A stretch of 56,534 nt of DNA from Planctomycetota bacterium. GTDB taxonomy: Bacteria > Planctomycetota > Planctomycetia > Pirellulales > Lacipirellulaceae. The notes beneath the pieces are model-generated. The model was not told the DNA's origin. It saw nothing but the letters and a program-made list of their open reading frames with translations, and made no database searches. Of this stretch, positions 8,256-14,833 are shown one piece after another; the first letter of the stretch is position 1, and each line of letters opens with the position of its first letter. The position numbers were made by a program, and so were the translations under genes. The stretch is from contig JABDGM010000015.1 of assembly GCA_013286045.1 (NCBI GenBank), forward strand, positions 4,043 through 60,576, given 5' to 3'.

Positions 8256-8927
8256 ATGAAACACCGCAAGCTGCGAATCGCGTGGTCGGTGGGGTGGGGA
8301 GTCGCGACGGTGATGCTGGTCGCGCTATGGGTGCGGAGCTATCGATGGAGCGACGATTTACGCATTCCGGTGTCGCGCTCTCATGTTTTGCGGTTCGATT
8401 CGCTTCGTGGTGGGCTTAATTGCGAGTGGTGGGACACAAGCGAAAGCCCACATCTGAACTGCTGGAAGCTACTGAGCAACAAAATGGACCCCGACGATGA
8501 TTGGAGGACATTTGATCAGAAGACACAGAAGTGGGCTTTAGGTAGCTACGGGGACGGCTCAGCACGATTCGTAGACTTTCCTCATTGGTTTGCGATTGTA
8601 CTATGCGTGAGTTTTTCTGCAATCGCGTGGGTGTCTTGGCAGTTCAGCCTTCGGACGCTCCTAATCGTTGCGACGGTAGTCGCTGTTGGGCTGGGTCTGA
8701 TCATGTGGCTCAACGCCGGAGTGTCCGAGGAAACTGTTGAAAGGACCGCCGTCCAGAAAGTGGCGGTTCGGGAACTAATCGATCCTACATCACTTACGGG
8801 GAATGCGCATGCCGAGAAGGAGGGTTGGTTAGTTCTTGTTCATCCAGTCGACGAAACTTCTCCAAAGGGTTGGATTGTCACGGTAAACCACGAAGGAAAA
8901 GTCGTGCATATTGAAGCGAGTATTTAA
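8256..8927 (+). CDS. MKHRKLR-family membrane protein with extra C-terminal domain, copy 4
   Basis: The usual family body (MKHRKLRIAWSVGWGVATV; WVRSYRWSDD; second segment WFAIVLCVSFSAIAWVSW; FSLRTLLIVATVVAVGLGL) is followed by about 75 extra residues not present in the other copies. The extension contains GWLVLVHPVDETSPKGWIV and VNHEGKVVHIEAS, a small beta-rich unit. The other copies end within about five residues of the last membrane segment, so this copy is a fusion or has read into a once separate small gene. Confidence 0.75.
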   Translation: MKHRKLRIAWSVGWGVATVMLVALWVRSYRWSDDLRIPVSRSHVLRFDSLRGGLNCEWWDTSESPHLNCWKLLSNKMDPDDDWRTFDQKTQKWALGSYGDGSARFVDFPHWFAIVLCVSFSAIAWVSWQFSLRTLLIVATVVAVGLGLIMWLNAGVSEETVERTAVQKVAVRELIDPTSLTGNAHAEKEGWLVLVHPVDETSPKGWIVTVNHEGKVVHIEASI

Positions 8928-8967
8928 CTGGGAGCAAACGCGCCGGGTGCAAATTGAGACGATCAGC

Positions 8968-9420
8968 ATGAAATACCGCAAGCTACGAATCGCGTGGTCG
9001 GTGGCGTGGGGAATGGTGGCGCTGCTGCTCGTTGCACTTTGGGTGCGCAGCTATTGGGCGGTTGACTCAATCGAGACCCGAAAGTCGCCATCGATTTGGG
9101 TAATAGCATCGGGTAGAGGAGCGCTTGGATTTGGGTGCGGTCCGTTGGTGTCACAAGTTGGAGCCCGCGATTGGAAATTTGAAACTTACCCGCCCGACGA
9201 CGACGAGCAATTCCCAGAACATTCATTCCTCCACATTTACATTGAACACTCGCCGGGTAAGTTGTCAGTTATTCTCCCGTACTGGTTCCTAGTGCCTATC
9301 GTCGCGGCGGTCGTCGCTGTCCCCTGGGTATATTTGCCATCGAAATTCTCCCTCCGCACACTCCTAATTGCCGCGACGCTCGTTGCCGTTGTGCTGGGCC
9401 TGCTCGTGTGGCTCCGTTAG
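8968..9420 (+). CDS. MKHRKLR-family small membrane protein, copy 5
   Basis: Starts at 8968 with MKYRKLRIAWSVAWGMVALLL, matching the family start; the frame is also open upstream from 8911 but that part overlaps copy 4. Middle region with RKSPSIWVIASGRGALGFGCG is variable. Second segment LPYWFLVPIVAAVVAVPWV, then FSLRTLLIAATLVAVVLGLL. His3 is replaced by Tyr. About 150 residues. Confidence 0.8.
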   Translation: MKYRKLRIAWSVAWGMVALLLVALWVRSYWAVDSIETRKSPSIWVIASGRGALGFGCGPLVSQVGARDWKFETYPPDDDEQFPEHSFLHIYIEHSPGKLSVILPYWFLVPIVAAVVAVPWVYLPSKFSLRTLLIAATLVAVVLGLLVWLR

Positions 9421-9430
9421 CCCGAACTAC

Positions 9431-9465
9431 TCGATCCTTGGTCCTTCCGCTGCTAAGATGCGTGT
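9431..9465 (+). promoter_or_regulatory. Promoter TCGATC-N17-TAAGAT, six bases before ATG
   Basis: TCGATC at 9431-9436, 17 bases, TAAGAT at 9454-9459, six bases, then ATG at 9466. Almost the same sequence lies upstream of the Fis-like gene at 43948 (minus), with TCGATA-N17-TACGAT-GCGTGT-ATGG, and a remnant is at about 47479-47512 (minus). The spacing predicts a leaderless transcript. Confidence 0.5.
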
Positions 9466-9723
9466 ATGGACGATCAACGAACTGGACGAGAAGGCAGTAA
9501 GCGGCTGACAAGTCGCGAATCAACTCTCGTTTCACTCTTATTCTGGATGATGCAGATCGCGTTTATCGGCTTTGCCATCGTGGGCCTTTATCTCACGATG
9601 TTTGCCGTATCCCTGACGAGTCTCGCGATGACAGCGGCAGGCGTGTTAGGGCTTATTTGGTCGCAGCCTTACTTGCGGCATTTGCGGAACGAGCGGTGCA
9701 GCAGACCTACAGAGAAAAACTGA
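9466..9723 (+). CDS. Small membrane protein of the MDDQR type, 85 aa
   Basis: MDDQRTGREGSKRLTSRES, then two hydrophobic stretches (LLFWMMQIAFIGFAIVGLY and SLTSLAMTAAGVLGLIW), then a basic tail. The first eight codons and the upstream promoter are shared with the interrupted gene at 43427-43743 on the minus strand, whose start reads MDDQRTDREGG. Probably an inner-membrane protein of unknown role. Confidence 0.6.
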   Translation: MDDQRTGREGSKRLTSRESTLVSLLFWMMQIAFIGFAIVGLYLTMFAVSLTSLAMTAAGVLGLIWSQPYLRHLRNERCSRPTEKN

Positions 9724-9741
9724 ATCCCACACACCAGCTTA

Positions 9742-9765
9742 CCCGCCCTCGTGGCGGGCATTTTT
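9742..9765 (+). terminator. Rho-independent terminator CCCGCC-CTCGT-GGCGGG
   Basis: A perfect six-base stem with loop CTCGT, then CATTTTT. Ends the membrane-protein gene at 9466 and is joined straight to the TAGAAT box of the next gene. The minus-strand hairpin at 43405-43425 has the same stem and loop. Confidence 0.75.
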
Positions 9766-9773
9766 GTGCGCGG

Positions 9774-9786
9774 TAGAATTGGGGGA
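9774..9786 (+). promoter_or_regulatory. -10-like TAGAAT seven bases before ATG
   Basis: TAGAAT at 9774-9779, TGGGGGA, ATG at 9787. The preceding GTGCGCGG is the same as at 8096-8101. Suggests a leaderless or near-leaderless start; GGGGG could also serve as a Shine-Dalgarno. Confidence 0.4.
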
Positions 9787-9999
9787 ATGAAAGCAATTAG
9801 CAAACTTCTACCCAAACTCACTTGGCTGTGGCGTCGGAAGTGTCCTGATTGCTGCCAACGGTCGATGATCGGGCAATGCAGAGTTGAGCGACGGCTTGCT
9901 CCGCCGATTTGGCTGTTCAAGTGCGATAATTGCGGATCGAAGTATTATTGGATAGACGGGGAGTGGAGTCGCGACAAGTCTTTCCAATTACCGCACTAA
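9787..9999 (+). CDS. Small zinc-ribbon protein, 70 aa
   Basis: Two cysteine pairs, CPDCC (~19) and CDNCG (~47), spaced as in rubredoxin-like zinc ribbons, with WLFKCDNCGSKYYWIDGEW between and after. Basic N-terminus MKAISKLLPKLTWLWRRK. The start at 9787 is preferred to an earlier in-frame ATG at 9751 because that one lies inside the terminator hairpin. Ends five bases before the next family copy. Confidence 0.65.
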   Translation: MKAISKLLPKLTWLWRRKCPDCCQRSMIGQCRVERRLAPPIWLFKCDNCGSKYYWIDGEWSRDKSFQLPH

Positions 10000-10003
10000 T
10001 AGA

Positions 10004-10414
10004 ATGAAACACCGCAAGCTGCGAATCGCGTGGTCGGTGGCGTGGGGAATCGTGGCGACCCTTCTGCTTGTGTTATGGGTGCGGAGCTATTGGATTGATG
10101 ACCAATGCGCTTTCCACAGCGTTAATTTCGGCTCATCGCACGGCAGGATTGCAATTGTTAATGATTCAAACTCGCTCAATGCGAATGCCGCAGCCACAGT
10201 TTATCCCTACGATTCGCCGTCAGGATTTGTTGTCGAATATGCGGATTGGTCGGAGTGGTACATTCACGCGCCGCACTGGTTCTGCATAGCGTCGTCTGCT
10301 GTAGTCGCTTTCTTATCTTGGCTCCACTGGCGTTTCAGTCTCCGCACTCTCCTAATCGCCACCACGCTCGTTGCCGTTGGGCTGGGGCTGATCGTGTGGC
10401 TCACGAGATTATGA
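10004..10414 (+). CDS. MKHRKLR-family small membrane protein, copy 6
   Basis: MKHRKLRIAWSVAWGIVATLLL, WVRSYWIDDQ, a short variable middle rich in Asn and Ser, HAPHWFCIASSAVVAFLSWL, then FSLRTLLIATTLVAVGLGLI. At 136 residues it is the shortest intact copy. Its stop is followed one base later by the start of a truncated copy. Confidence 0.8.
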   Translation: MKHRKLRIAWSVAWGIVATLLLVLWVRSYWIDDQCAFHSVNFGSSHGRIAIVNDSNSLNANAAATVYPYDSPSGFVVEYADWSEWYIHAPHWFCIASSAVVAFLSWLHWRFSLRTLLIATTLVAVGLGLIVWLTRL

Positions 10415-10415
10415 G

Positions 10416-10481
10416 ATGAAATACCGCAAGCTGCAGCACCATCAGGGTGGGTTGCGTTACGTTCCAGCGAGATTATCGTAG
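10416..10481 (+). pseudogene. MKHRKLR-family 5' remnant
   Basis: Begins MKYRKLQ and then departs from the family (HHQGGLRYVPARLS-stop). Only the first seven codons are kept. The breakpoint after AAGCTGC is close to that in the remnant at 11082, suggesting that copies break at this shared site. Confidence 0.65.
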
Positions 10482-10635
10482 TAACCCGGTGGGACTTGGG
10501 GAGTGGTGTTGTACGCCGAAGGCTTCGGCTTCTAAACACCGGAGATCGGCGAGACTCGTTGATTCCATCTTGCGAATCGTACTTGCGCGACGTGCAGCGA
10601 GTACTAACCGATGCTCTAGCGCAGGGATTTTGCGC

Positions 10636-10815
10636 ATGCAGTTACAAGATGGCGATTGGGTGGAGACTGATTCCGGTCTCAAAGGTCGAATCATCCACGT
10701 CAGCCGACTCTCGGCATTCGTGGAACTAGAATTGGTGGGCGGCAAAGAAGTTGTGCCGCTTTTGCTTAGTGAGCTAAAGCGGATCGACCCGCCGGATGAT
10801 AAAGACGATCACTGA
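10636..10815 (+). CDS. Small SH3/KOW-like protein, 59 aa
   Basis: MQLQDGDWVETDSGLKGRII, then LSAFVELELVG and LLLSELKRIDP. This is the same pattern as the minus-strand protein at 44021-44272 (GELVETKGGRIGRVIYAF, TAFVGF, SDLHRID), so the two are paralogues in the two small-gene arrays. The arrangement GDxVET..G..GRI is typical of short SH3-like barrels. The frame is open further upstream, but homology starts at this ATG. Confidence 0.65.
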   Translation: MQLQDGDWVETDSGLKGRIIHVSRLSAFVELELVGGKEVVPLLLSELKRIDPPDDKDDH

Positions 10816-10844
10816 TGAGTCAGGAGCGCGTTCAGCAGTGATCG

Positions 10845-11075
10845 ATGGACATTCGGGGACCTCTGGCAATGTCGGGCGCTTGGTACTCTCTTGAGTGTTT
10901 CCCAGAAGCACCGACTGAGGTGACTTGCGGTCAATGTAGGCACACGGCAAAAGTCGTGGGAGTCTGCCCAGCAGATGGCGATTCGCCTACCTTTCAATGC
11001 TTAATTTACTGCAAGACTTGCGGTGGCCGAATTATAGAAGCCATTCATACTGAAAATGAGCGTCCGCATTCATAG
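10845..11075 (+). CDS. Small Cys-rich (zinc-ribbon-like) protein, 76 aa
   Basis: Cysteine pairs CGQC (~28) and CKTCGG (~57) frame a short beta region, as in zinc ribbons. An alternative start is the ATG at 10869 (MSGAWYSLECF). Ends six bases before a decayed MKHRKLR copy. No family recognised beyond the metal-binding pattern. Confidence 0.55.
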   Translation: MDIRGPLAMSGAWYSLECFPEAPTEVTCGQCRHTAKVVGVCPADGDSPTFQCLIYCKTCGGRIIEAIHTENERPHS

Positions 11076-11081
11076 CACCAC

Positions 11082-11134
11082 ATGAAACATCGCAAGCTGC
11101 GGCGGAATAGCTCAGGCTAATCGTGTGACTGCGG
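11082..11134 (+). pseudogene. MKHRKLR-family copy with internal deletion
   Basis: ATGAAACATCGCAAGCTGCG, the family start, is followed after some 12 bases by GGCTAATCGTGTGACTGCGG, which matches the family end GGGCTGATCGTGTGGCTGCGG except for a few changes. All the middle, about 400 bases, is gone. It shows that both conserved ends can be joined with loss of the variable part. Confidence 0.65.
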
Positions 11135-11224
11135 TCGTCGCCCGTCGAATTGTCGTGCTTTTCTTTTTTGTCGGTAGAGTCACAATAGCCTTTTTGCTAG
11201 CGGTGTCCTTTTCGTCCTTATTAA

Positions 11225-11443
11225 ATGGCCGCAATTACGGTTTTGAAATGCCCAACTTGTGGGCAGACTCATTCGCTATTCGTCGTGTCGGACGACTCCT
11301 TTGTAGCTGGCGAAGCCTACGAATATCTCTGCCCTACCCGCCGCAAGTTGGCGCGTTTTGTGGCCGACAAGGCAATCGCTTCGATGAGGGTCGATCAACG
11401 CGCCCGTGGTACATTGCTGGTAACTAAAGCTTCTAAAAGGTGA
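11225..11443 (+). CDS. Small zinc-binding protein, CPTCG-THSLFV family, 72 aa
   Basis: MAAITVLKCPTCGQTHSLFV, later YEYLCPTRRKLARFVADKA and RARGTLLVTK. A clear paralogue of the minus-strand gene at 45267-45479 (MSAITYLKCPACGKTHSLFV, YEFLCPERRKVAKFVANKA, RRRGTLAVTK). Three cysteines are conserved, CxxC plus a single Cys in the LCP motif. Probably a small metal-binding protein; function unknown. Confidence 0.7.
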   Translation: MAAITVLKCPTCGQTHSLFVVSDDSFVAGEAYEYLCPTRRKLARFVADKAIASMRVDQRARGTLLVTKASKR

Positions 11444-11641
11444 ACGGCAAGTATCAGATTTCGAGTGTGGAATTCTGGCAAACCGTGAAGTCTCGCTTGC
11501 CCACGGGCCAATTGCAGTAATAATGCCCCGTCCTCCAAAGACGATCGTCGGCTTGACTGTGTTGTCGGTGCCCCGGCAGTGCAGTCAGCCGGCGTCTTTT
11601 ATTGATATTGACGGCAGAGTTTGACACTAAGGACGTAACGA

Positions 11642-11890
11642 ATGAGAAACGGGTCCACGGCGGCAATTGCATTCATGGCACTGGCGGTGCTTATCGTAAT
11701 GGGATACAACCACGACACAAGCGCCCAGCAGCTATCTGCCGCCAAACTGCAGCATTGGAAATATAAAGCTGTAGACGGTTTGGTTGACGTAGATCAATTC
11801 AACGATCTTGGTGGGGAAGGTTGGGAGCTAGTGACTGTCCACCCCCTTGGCGGTTCGCTCCAAGCGGTATTCAAGAAACCAATCAATTAG
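11642..11890 (+). CDS. Secreted DUF4177-like protein, 82 aa
   Basis: Signal peptide of about 28 residues (AAIAFMALAVLIVMG, then SAQQ). The mature part HWKYKAVDGLVDVDQFNDLG followed by GEGWELV and LQAVFKKP matches the DUF4177 type, in which a W/Y-x-Y strand leads to LNxLGxEGWELV. Ends 16 bases before a strong terminator. Function unknown. Confidence 0.65.
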   Translation: MRNGSTAAIAFMALAVLIVMGYNHDTSAQQLSAAKLQHWKYKAVDGLVDVDQFNDLGGEGWELVTVHPLGGSLQAVFKKPIN

Positions 11891-11905
11891 CTTCAGCGCA
11901 ACAAA

Positions 11906-11942
11906 AAAGCCCTCGCCAGAATTCACTGACGAGGGCTTTTGT
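11906..11942 (+). terminator. Strong rho-independent terminator
   Basis: AAAGCCCTCG, 14-base loop, CGAGGGCTTT followed by TTGTT, and preceded by an A-run, so it can work on both strands. It closes the plus-strand array and also lies just beyond the end of the minus-strand pseudogene at 11970. Confidence 0.85.
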
Positions 11943-11969
11943 TATCTCTAAGCTGACTGTCGAACAGCT

Positions 11970-12537
11970 TTAGTTGTGAATCGCTAAATACGAAGCCGCG
12001 CTCGCACCGAATTGCAAATCGCCTAGATCAAAGTAGACGTTAAAAGCGTTACTCATCGTGCAGCGGTGAGCCGGGTCTAAGAACTTCGATCCTTCGTATG
12101 CGTTCGCATTCGTTACGGTAAATCCACCAGCACCACCGGGAGCGTTAAGCGTGGCCCCGACAAGGTCAGCAACGTAATCGCGCCGTTCGACGGGATTGAA
12201 TCCTGCCCGCTTTAGTCCAGTCGGACAAAGCGTTGGCGATAGTCGTAATACGGAGCGCCGGGGTTGTTAGTATTGATTTCAGCTAGGCCGATGCCACCGG
12301 TTTAGATTTTCTGAATGTCGAGCGCGATGCGAAGCGACTCATTTGAAAGCCGTACTTCACCGAGATGTTATGACCAGCGAATTGCGAGGTGTCGCCAGTC
12401 ACCGACCCTTTCCGCTTGGGAGCCCAGTTGGAATTAATCGGAGATGGATCGATTTTAGCGGTGCCTGTTTTGAGCACAGACCCATCCATCTGGAATTCAT
12501 TCACGATATTACGAACGTTGAGCGTCGGTTTTGACAA
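11970..12537 (-). pseudogene. Decayed gene of unknown family
   Basis: Reading on the minus strand gives three connected pieces in different frames: KPTLNVRNIVNEFQMDGSVL to FAGHNISVKYG; then LSNESLRIALDIQKI, a stop, and GLAEINTNNPGAPYYDYRQ; then a frame change into GFNPVERRDYVADLVGATL and, to the end, NAFNVYFDLGDLQFGASAA and SYLAIHN-stop. At least two frameshifts and one stop codon are needed to join them. The pieces are rich in Asn, Gly and aromatic residues and clearly once coded. I do not recognise the family. Confidence 0.6.
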
Positions 12538-12793
12538 CTCGCCCGGGGGTTCGGTAGGTTTTCAAGCGGTTGTCGGGCGTTTACGGTGGTACCTGAGCCA
12601 GAGCCTTACTACTTTGCAATGTTCATTGGCTTGTAGCGATTTTGTCTTTACGACATAGAACATTTTTGCAGCAGCAAGTCTGACCGTATTGCTCACGAGA
12701 TGAGCGCAACAGGAAACGCCCAAGATTCGCATCGAGTGGTCGGCTGCAGCATTTAGGTCCGCATCGGATGATCGACTCAAGTGACAAAAAGAG

Positions 12794-12805
12794 TACTATT
12801 GAAGG
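12794..12805 (+). promoter_or_regulatory. -10-like TACTAT six bases before ATG
   Basis: TACTAT at 12794-12799, TGAAGG, ATG at 12806. Sixteen bases upstream is TCGACT (12772-12777), close to the TCGATA/TCGATC boxes at 9431 and 43978. Another case where the likely start of transcription meets the start codon. Confidence 0.4.
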
Positions 12806-13051
12806 ATGAGGGAAACCAGATACGAGGGCACCATCGTCGCTCGCACGGCCAGTGGCGAGGAAGTTATCGTCGAAGTCTTCAAGACAACGGTTATCGGTCA
12901 AATCGATACAGCGGCTGGAAACAGAACAGAAAGCCTGGGGTACCTTAAAATGAAGGATGGCCGGGGTGTGAAATACCTTAGTAAAGGTAGGTATCAGATA
13001 ATCGACACTCCCGTTATAGATATCGTTTCGGATGACCCCAAAGCGCCGTAG
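12806..13051 (+). CDS. Hypothetical protein, 81 aa
   Basis: MRETRYEGTIVARTASGEEV, a beta-rich small protein with VEVFKTTVIGQ and GVKYLSKGRYQII. No signal peptide or membrane segment, and no family recognised. It stands alone at the right end of the first small-gene array and shares the box-N6-ATG start. Confidence 0.55.
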   Translation: MRETRYEGTIVARTASGEEVIVEVFKTTVIGQIDTAAGNRTESLGYLKMKDGRGVKYLSKGRYQIIDTPVIDIVSDDPKAP

Positions 13052-13534
13052 CGGCACTCCTGTTATGCGATTCCCCGCATTCGGCTCTTCATCGTCGAGA
13101 TGGCTATCCCCATCAATCCCTTCGTCGGTGAACTGCATTTAGGATGTTTCTGTGCGCGATGTTCTCATCTCGCGCCAAGTCGACTGAAACGAGTCTAGAC
13201 GCGATTTGCAGTCTTATCAGCTTTGTAATCCGAGAGATTGTGTCGCCCATCCGCGACGCCGTCACCAGCCTCGTACCGCTGACGCCACTTGAGCGGATTC
13301 TCACCTTCTAGCTGTTCAAGAACCGTTTTCGCAATTTTACCGATCAAGTTATGCGAATGTGGTGCTTTTTTGACCGCTGCTGGCGCGGCTAAGTCGCGCT
13401 GTTCGCCTGCTCCCGACCGTGAAACATGCCGGCGCGTGAGTACCTGTCATTTGGCGCCGATTCTCAAATGTATAATGCTGCGCCCTAGGCAGAGCGCTCT
13501 ACGATGTTGCTGAAGAGCTGTACCAAACCGCCGC
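13052..13534. other. Intergenic stretch with a possible minus-strand gene fragment
   Basis: On the minus strand a frame ending in TAG at 13195-13197 reads back to about 13430 as NLIGKIAKTVLEQLEGENPL, then KWRQRYEAGDGVAD and LSDYKADKTANRV. It looks like a true protein end but has no start codon in reach, so I take it for a gene fragment of unknown family. The rest shows nothing. Confidence 0.35.
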
Positions 13535-14833
13535 CTAGACTTCACTGGTAACTGTTGTCACCGGTGGACCCATAATGAATTGGGCCCCGACGCGGACGAC
13601 ATCCGTCGCGACGGAAAACTCGACCGCAAGAACGGAAATATCATCTTGTGGTTTTTCCAGTCCCCGCCATTGTGTAATAGAGTCGGCTAATGTTGCGACG
13701 CCGTGGTCGAGCGATTCGGATCGCTCTCGGCCAATGGCACTCAGGAGCCGGGCCTCGCCAAACGCTGTCCCATCCGCATCCATCGCCTCGGGAACACCGT
13801 CCGAATACAGATACAGTCGGTCTCCCGCGGCGAGGCGAATTGAGCGCTCCTCGTAAGCGTCATCCGCTAAACCGATGGGAGACCCTTGGCTCTCCAGAAT
13901 TCTAGGGGTTGCATCGCGTGATAAATGTACGGGGCCCGGGTGGCCGGCCGAGACATAGCGGAATTCGCCGCTCGCGACGTTCAAAACCCCATACACCATC
14001 GTAGCGAATTGAGTTGTCGCTAAGTCGAATGGGAACAGACGATTCAATTCGGCCGCGACTTCAGCTGGTGGCGTGATGTCGAAAACATTCGAAATATCTG
14101 CTCCTCGAACAAGAATAGAGGCGGGATCCGACGGCAGCGAAAGCAGGCGGCTCAATGTCACCGACAAGAGCGCCGACGCAACGCCGTGACCGCTGACATC
14201 CAGTACGTAAAGAGCAATGTTTTCGTGATTCAGAGGAATAATGTTTAGGCCATCCCCGGCAAGTTCGTCACACGGCCGGTAGATCCACGCGAACTCGGTG
14301 CCCGGAACGCGAGGCAGGTTACGAGGCAAGAATGCTTCTTGAATTTTCGCGGCAGCTTGCAGGTCGCGAGACATGCGGCAATTTGCCTTCGCAAGTAGCA
14401 CGTTGGCGTCCTCCAATTCAGTTCGCAGCCGGCGGAGTTTTAGGTGAGTCTCGACGCGCGCGTGCAATTCCTCCATTTGAAAGGGCTTGGTGATGTAGTC
14501 TACCCCGCCCGTGGCAAAAGCTTTCACCTTGTCCAGCTGTTCCGTAAGAGCGCTGATGAAGATCACGGGAATTCCTCCGAGCAGCTCATCTGCTTTGAGG
14601 TGCTCGCACACTTCATAGCCGTTCATGCCCGGCATATTGATGTCCAACAGGATCAAGTCTGGCGGATCGCGCTCGGCTGCGAGGAGGGCTAGCTTGCCGC
14701 TTGGAGCGGGACGAACTTTGTAGCCGCGCTCTTTGAGCATGCCAGCCAAAACCTGAAGATTGGCGGGGGTATCATCCACTATCAAAATACTGGCGGTTTG
14801 CTCTCCCGCAGATTCAAGCTTTTGCGGCGTCAA
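13535..14833 (-). CDS. Response regulator with SpoIIE/PP2C phosphatase (RsbU-like)
   Basis: A receiver domain (~15-130: SILIVDDTPANL, phospho-acceptor in LILLDINMPGMNG, the conserved Lys in YITKPF), a short coiled linker (LRTELEDANVLLAKANCRM), then a PP2C-type phosphatase of the SpoIIE/RsbU class with YRPCDELAGDGLN, LYVLDVSGHGVASALL, LYLYSDGVPEAMDADG and PQDDISVLAVE. It would dephosphorylate an anti-sigma-factor antagonist in partner switching, though no such partner is coded nearby. The TTG at 14833 is preferred because GAGGGGG sits seven bases upstream. It overlaps the end of the sensor kinase gene by 20 bases, so the two are translationally coupled. Confidence 0.9.
   Translation of the reverse strand: MTPQKLESAGEQTASILIVDDTPANLQVLAGMLKERGYKVRPAPSGKLALLAAERDPPDLILLDINMPGMNGYEVCEHLKADELLGGIPVIFISALTEQLDKVKAFATGGVDYITKPFQMEELHARVETHLKLRRLRTELEDANVLLAKANCRMSRDLQAAAKIQEAFLPRNLPRVPGTEFAWIYRPCDELAGDGLNIIPLNHENIALYVLDVSGHGVASALLSVTLSRLLSLPSDPASILVRGADISNVFDITPPAEVAAELNRLFPFDLATTQFATMVYGVLNVASGEFRYVSAGHPGPVHLSRDATPRILESQGSPIGLADDAYEERSIRLAAGDRLYLYSDGVPEAMDADGTAFGEARLLSAIGRERSESLDHGVATLADSITQWRGLEKPQDDISVLAVEFSVATDVVRVGAQFIMGPPVTTVTSEV

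Noticed and set aside
5234-11134. The MKHRKLR genes as type IV pilin-like DUF1559 proteins
   Set aside because: They lack the N-terminal GFTLxE prepilin motif and have two further membrane segments at the C-terminus.
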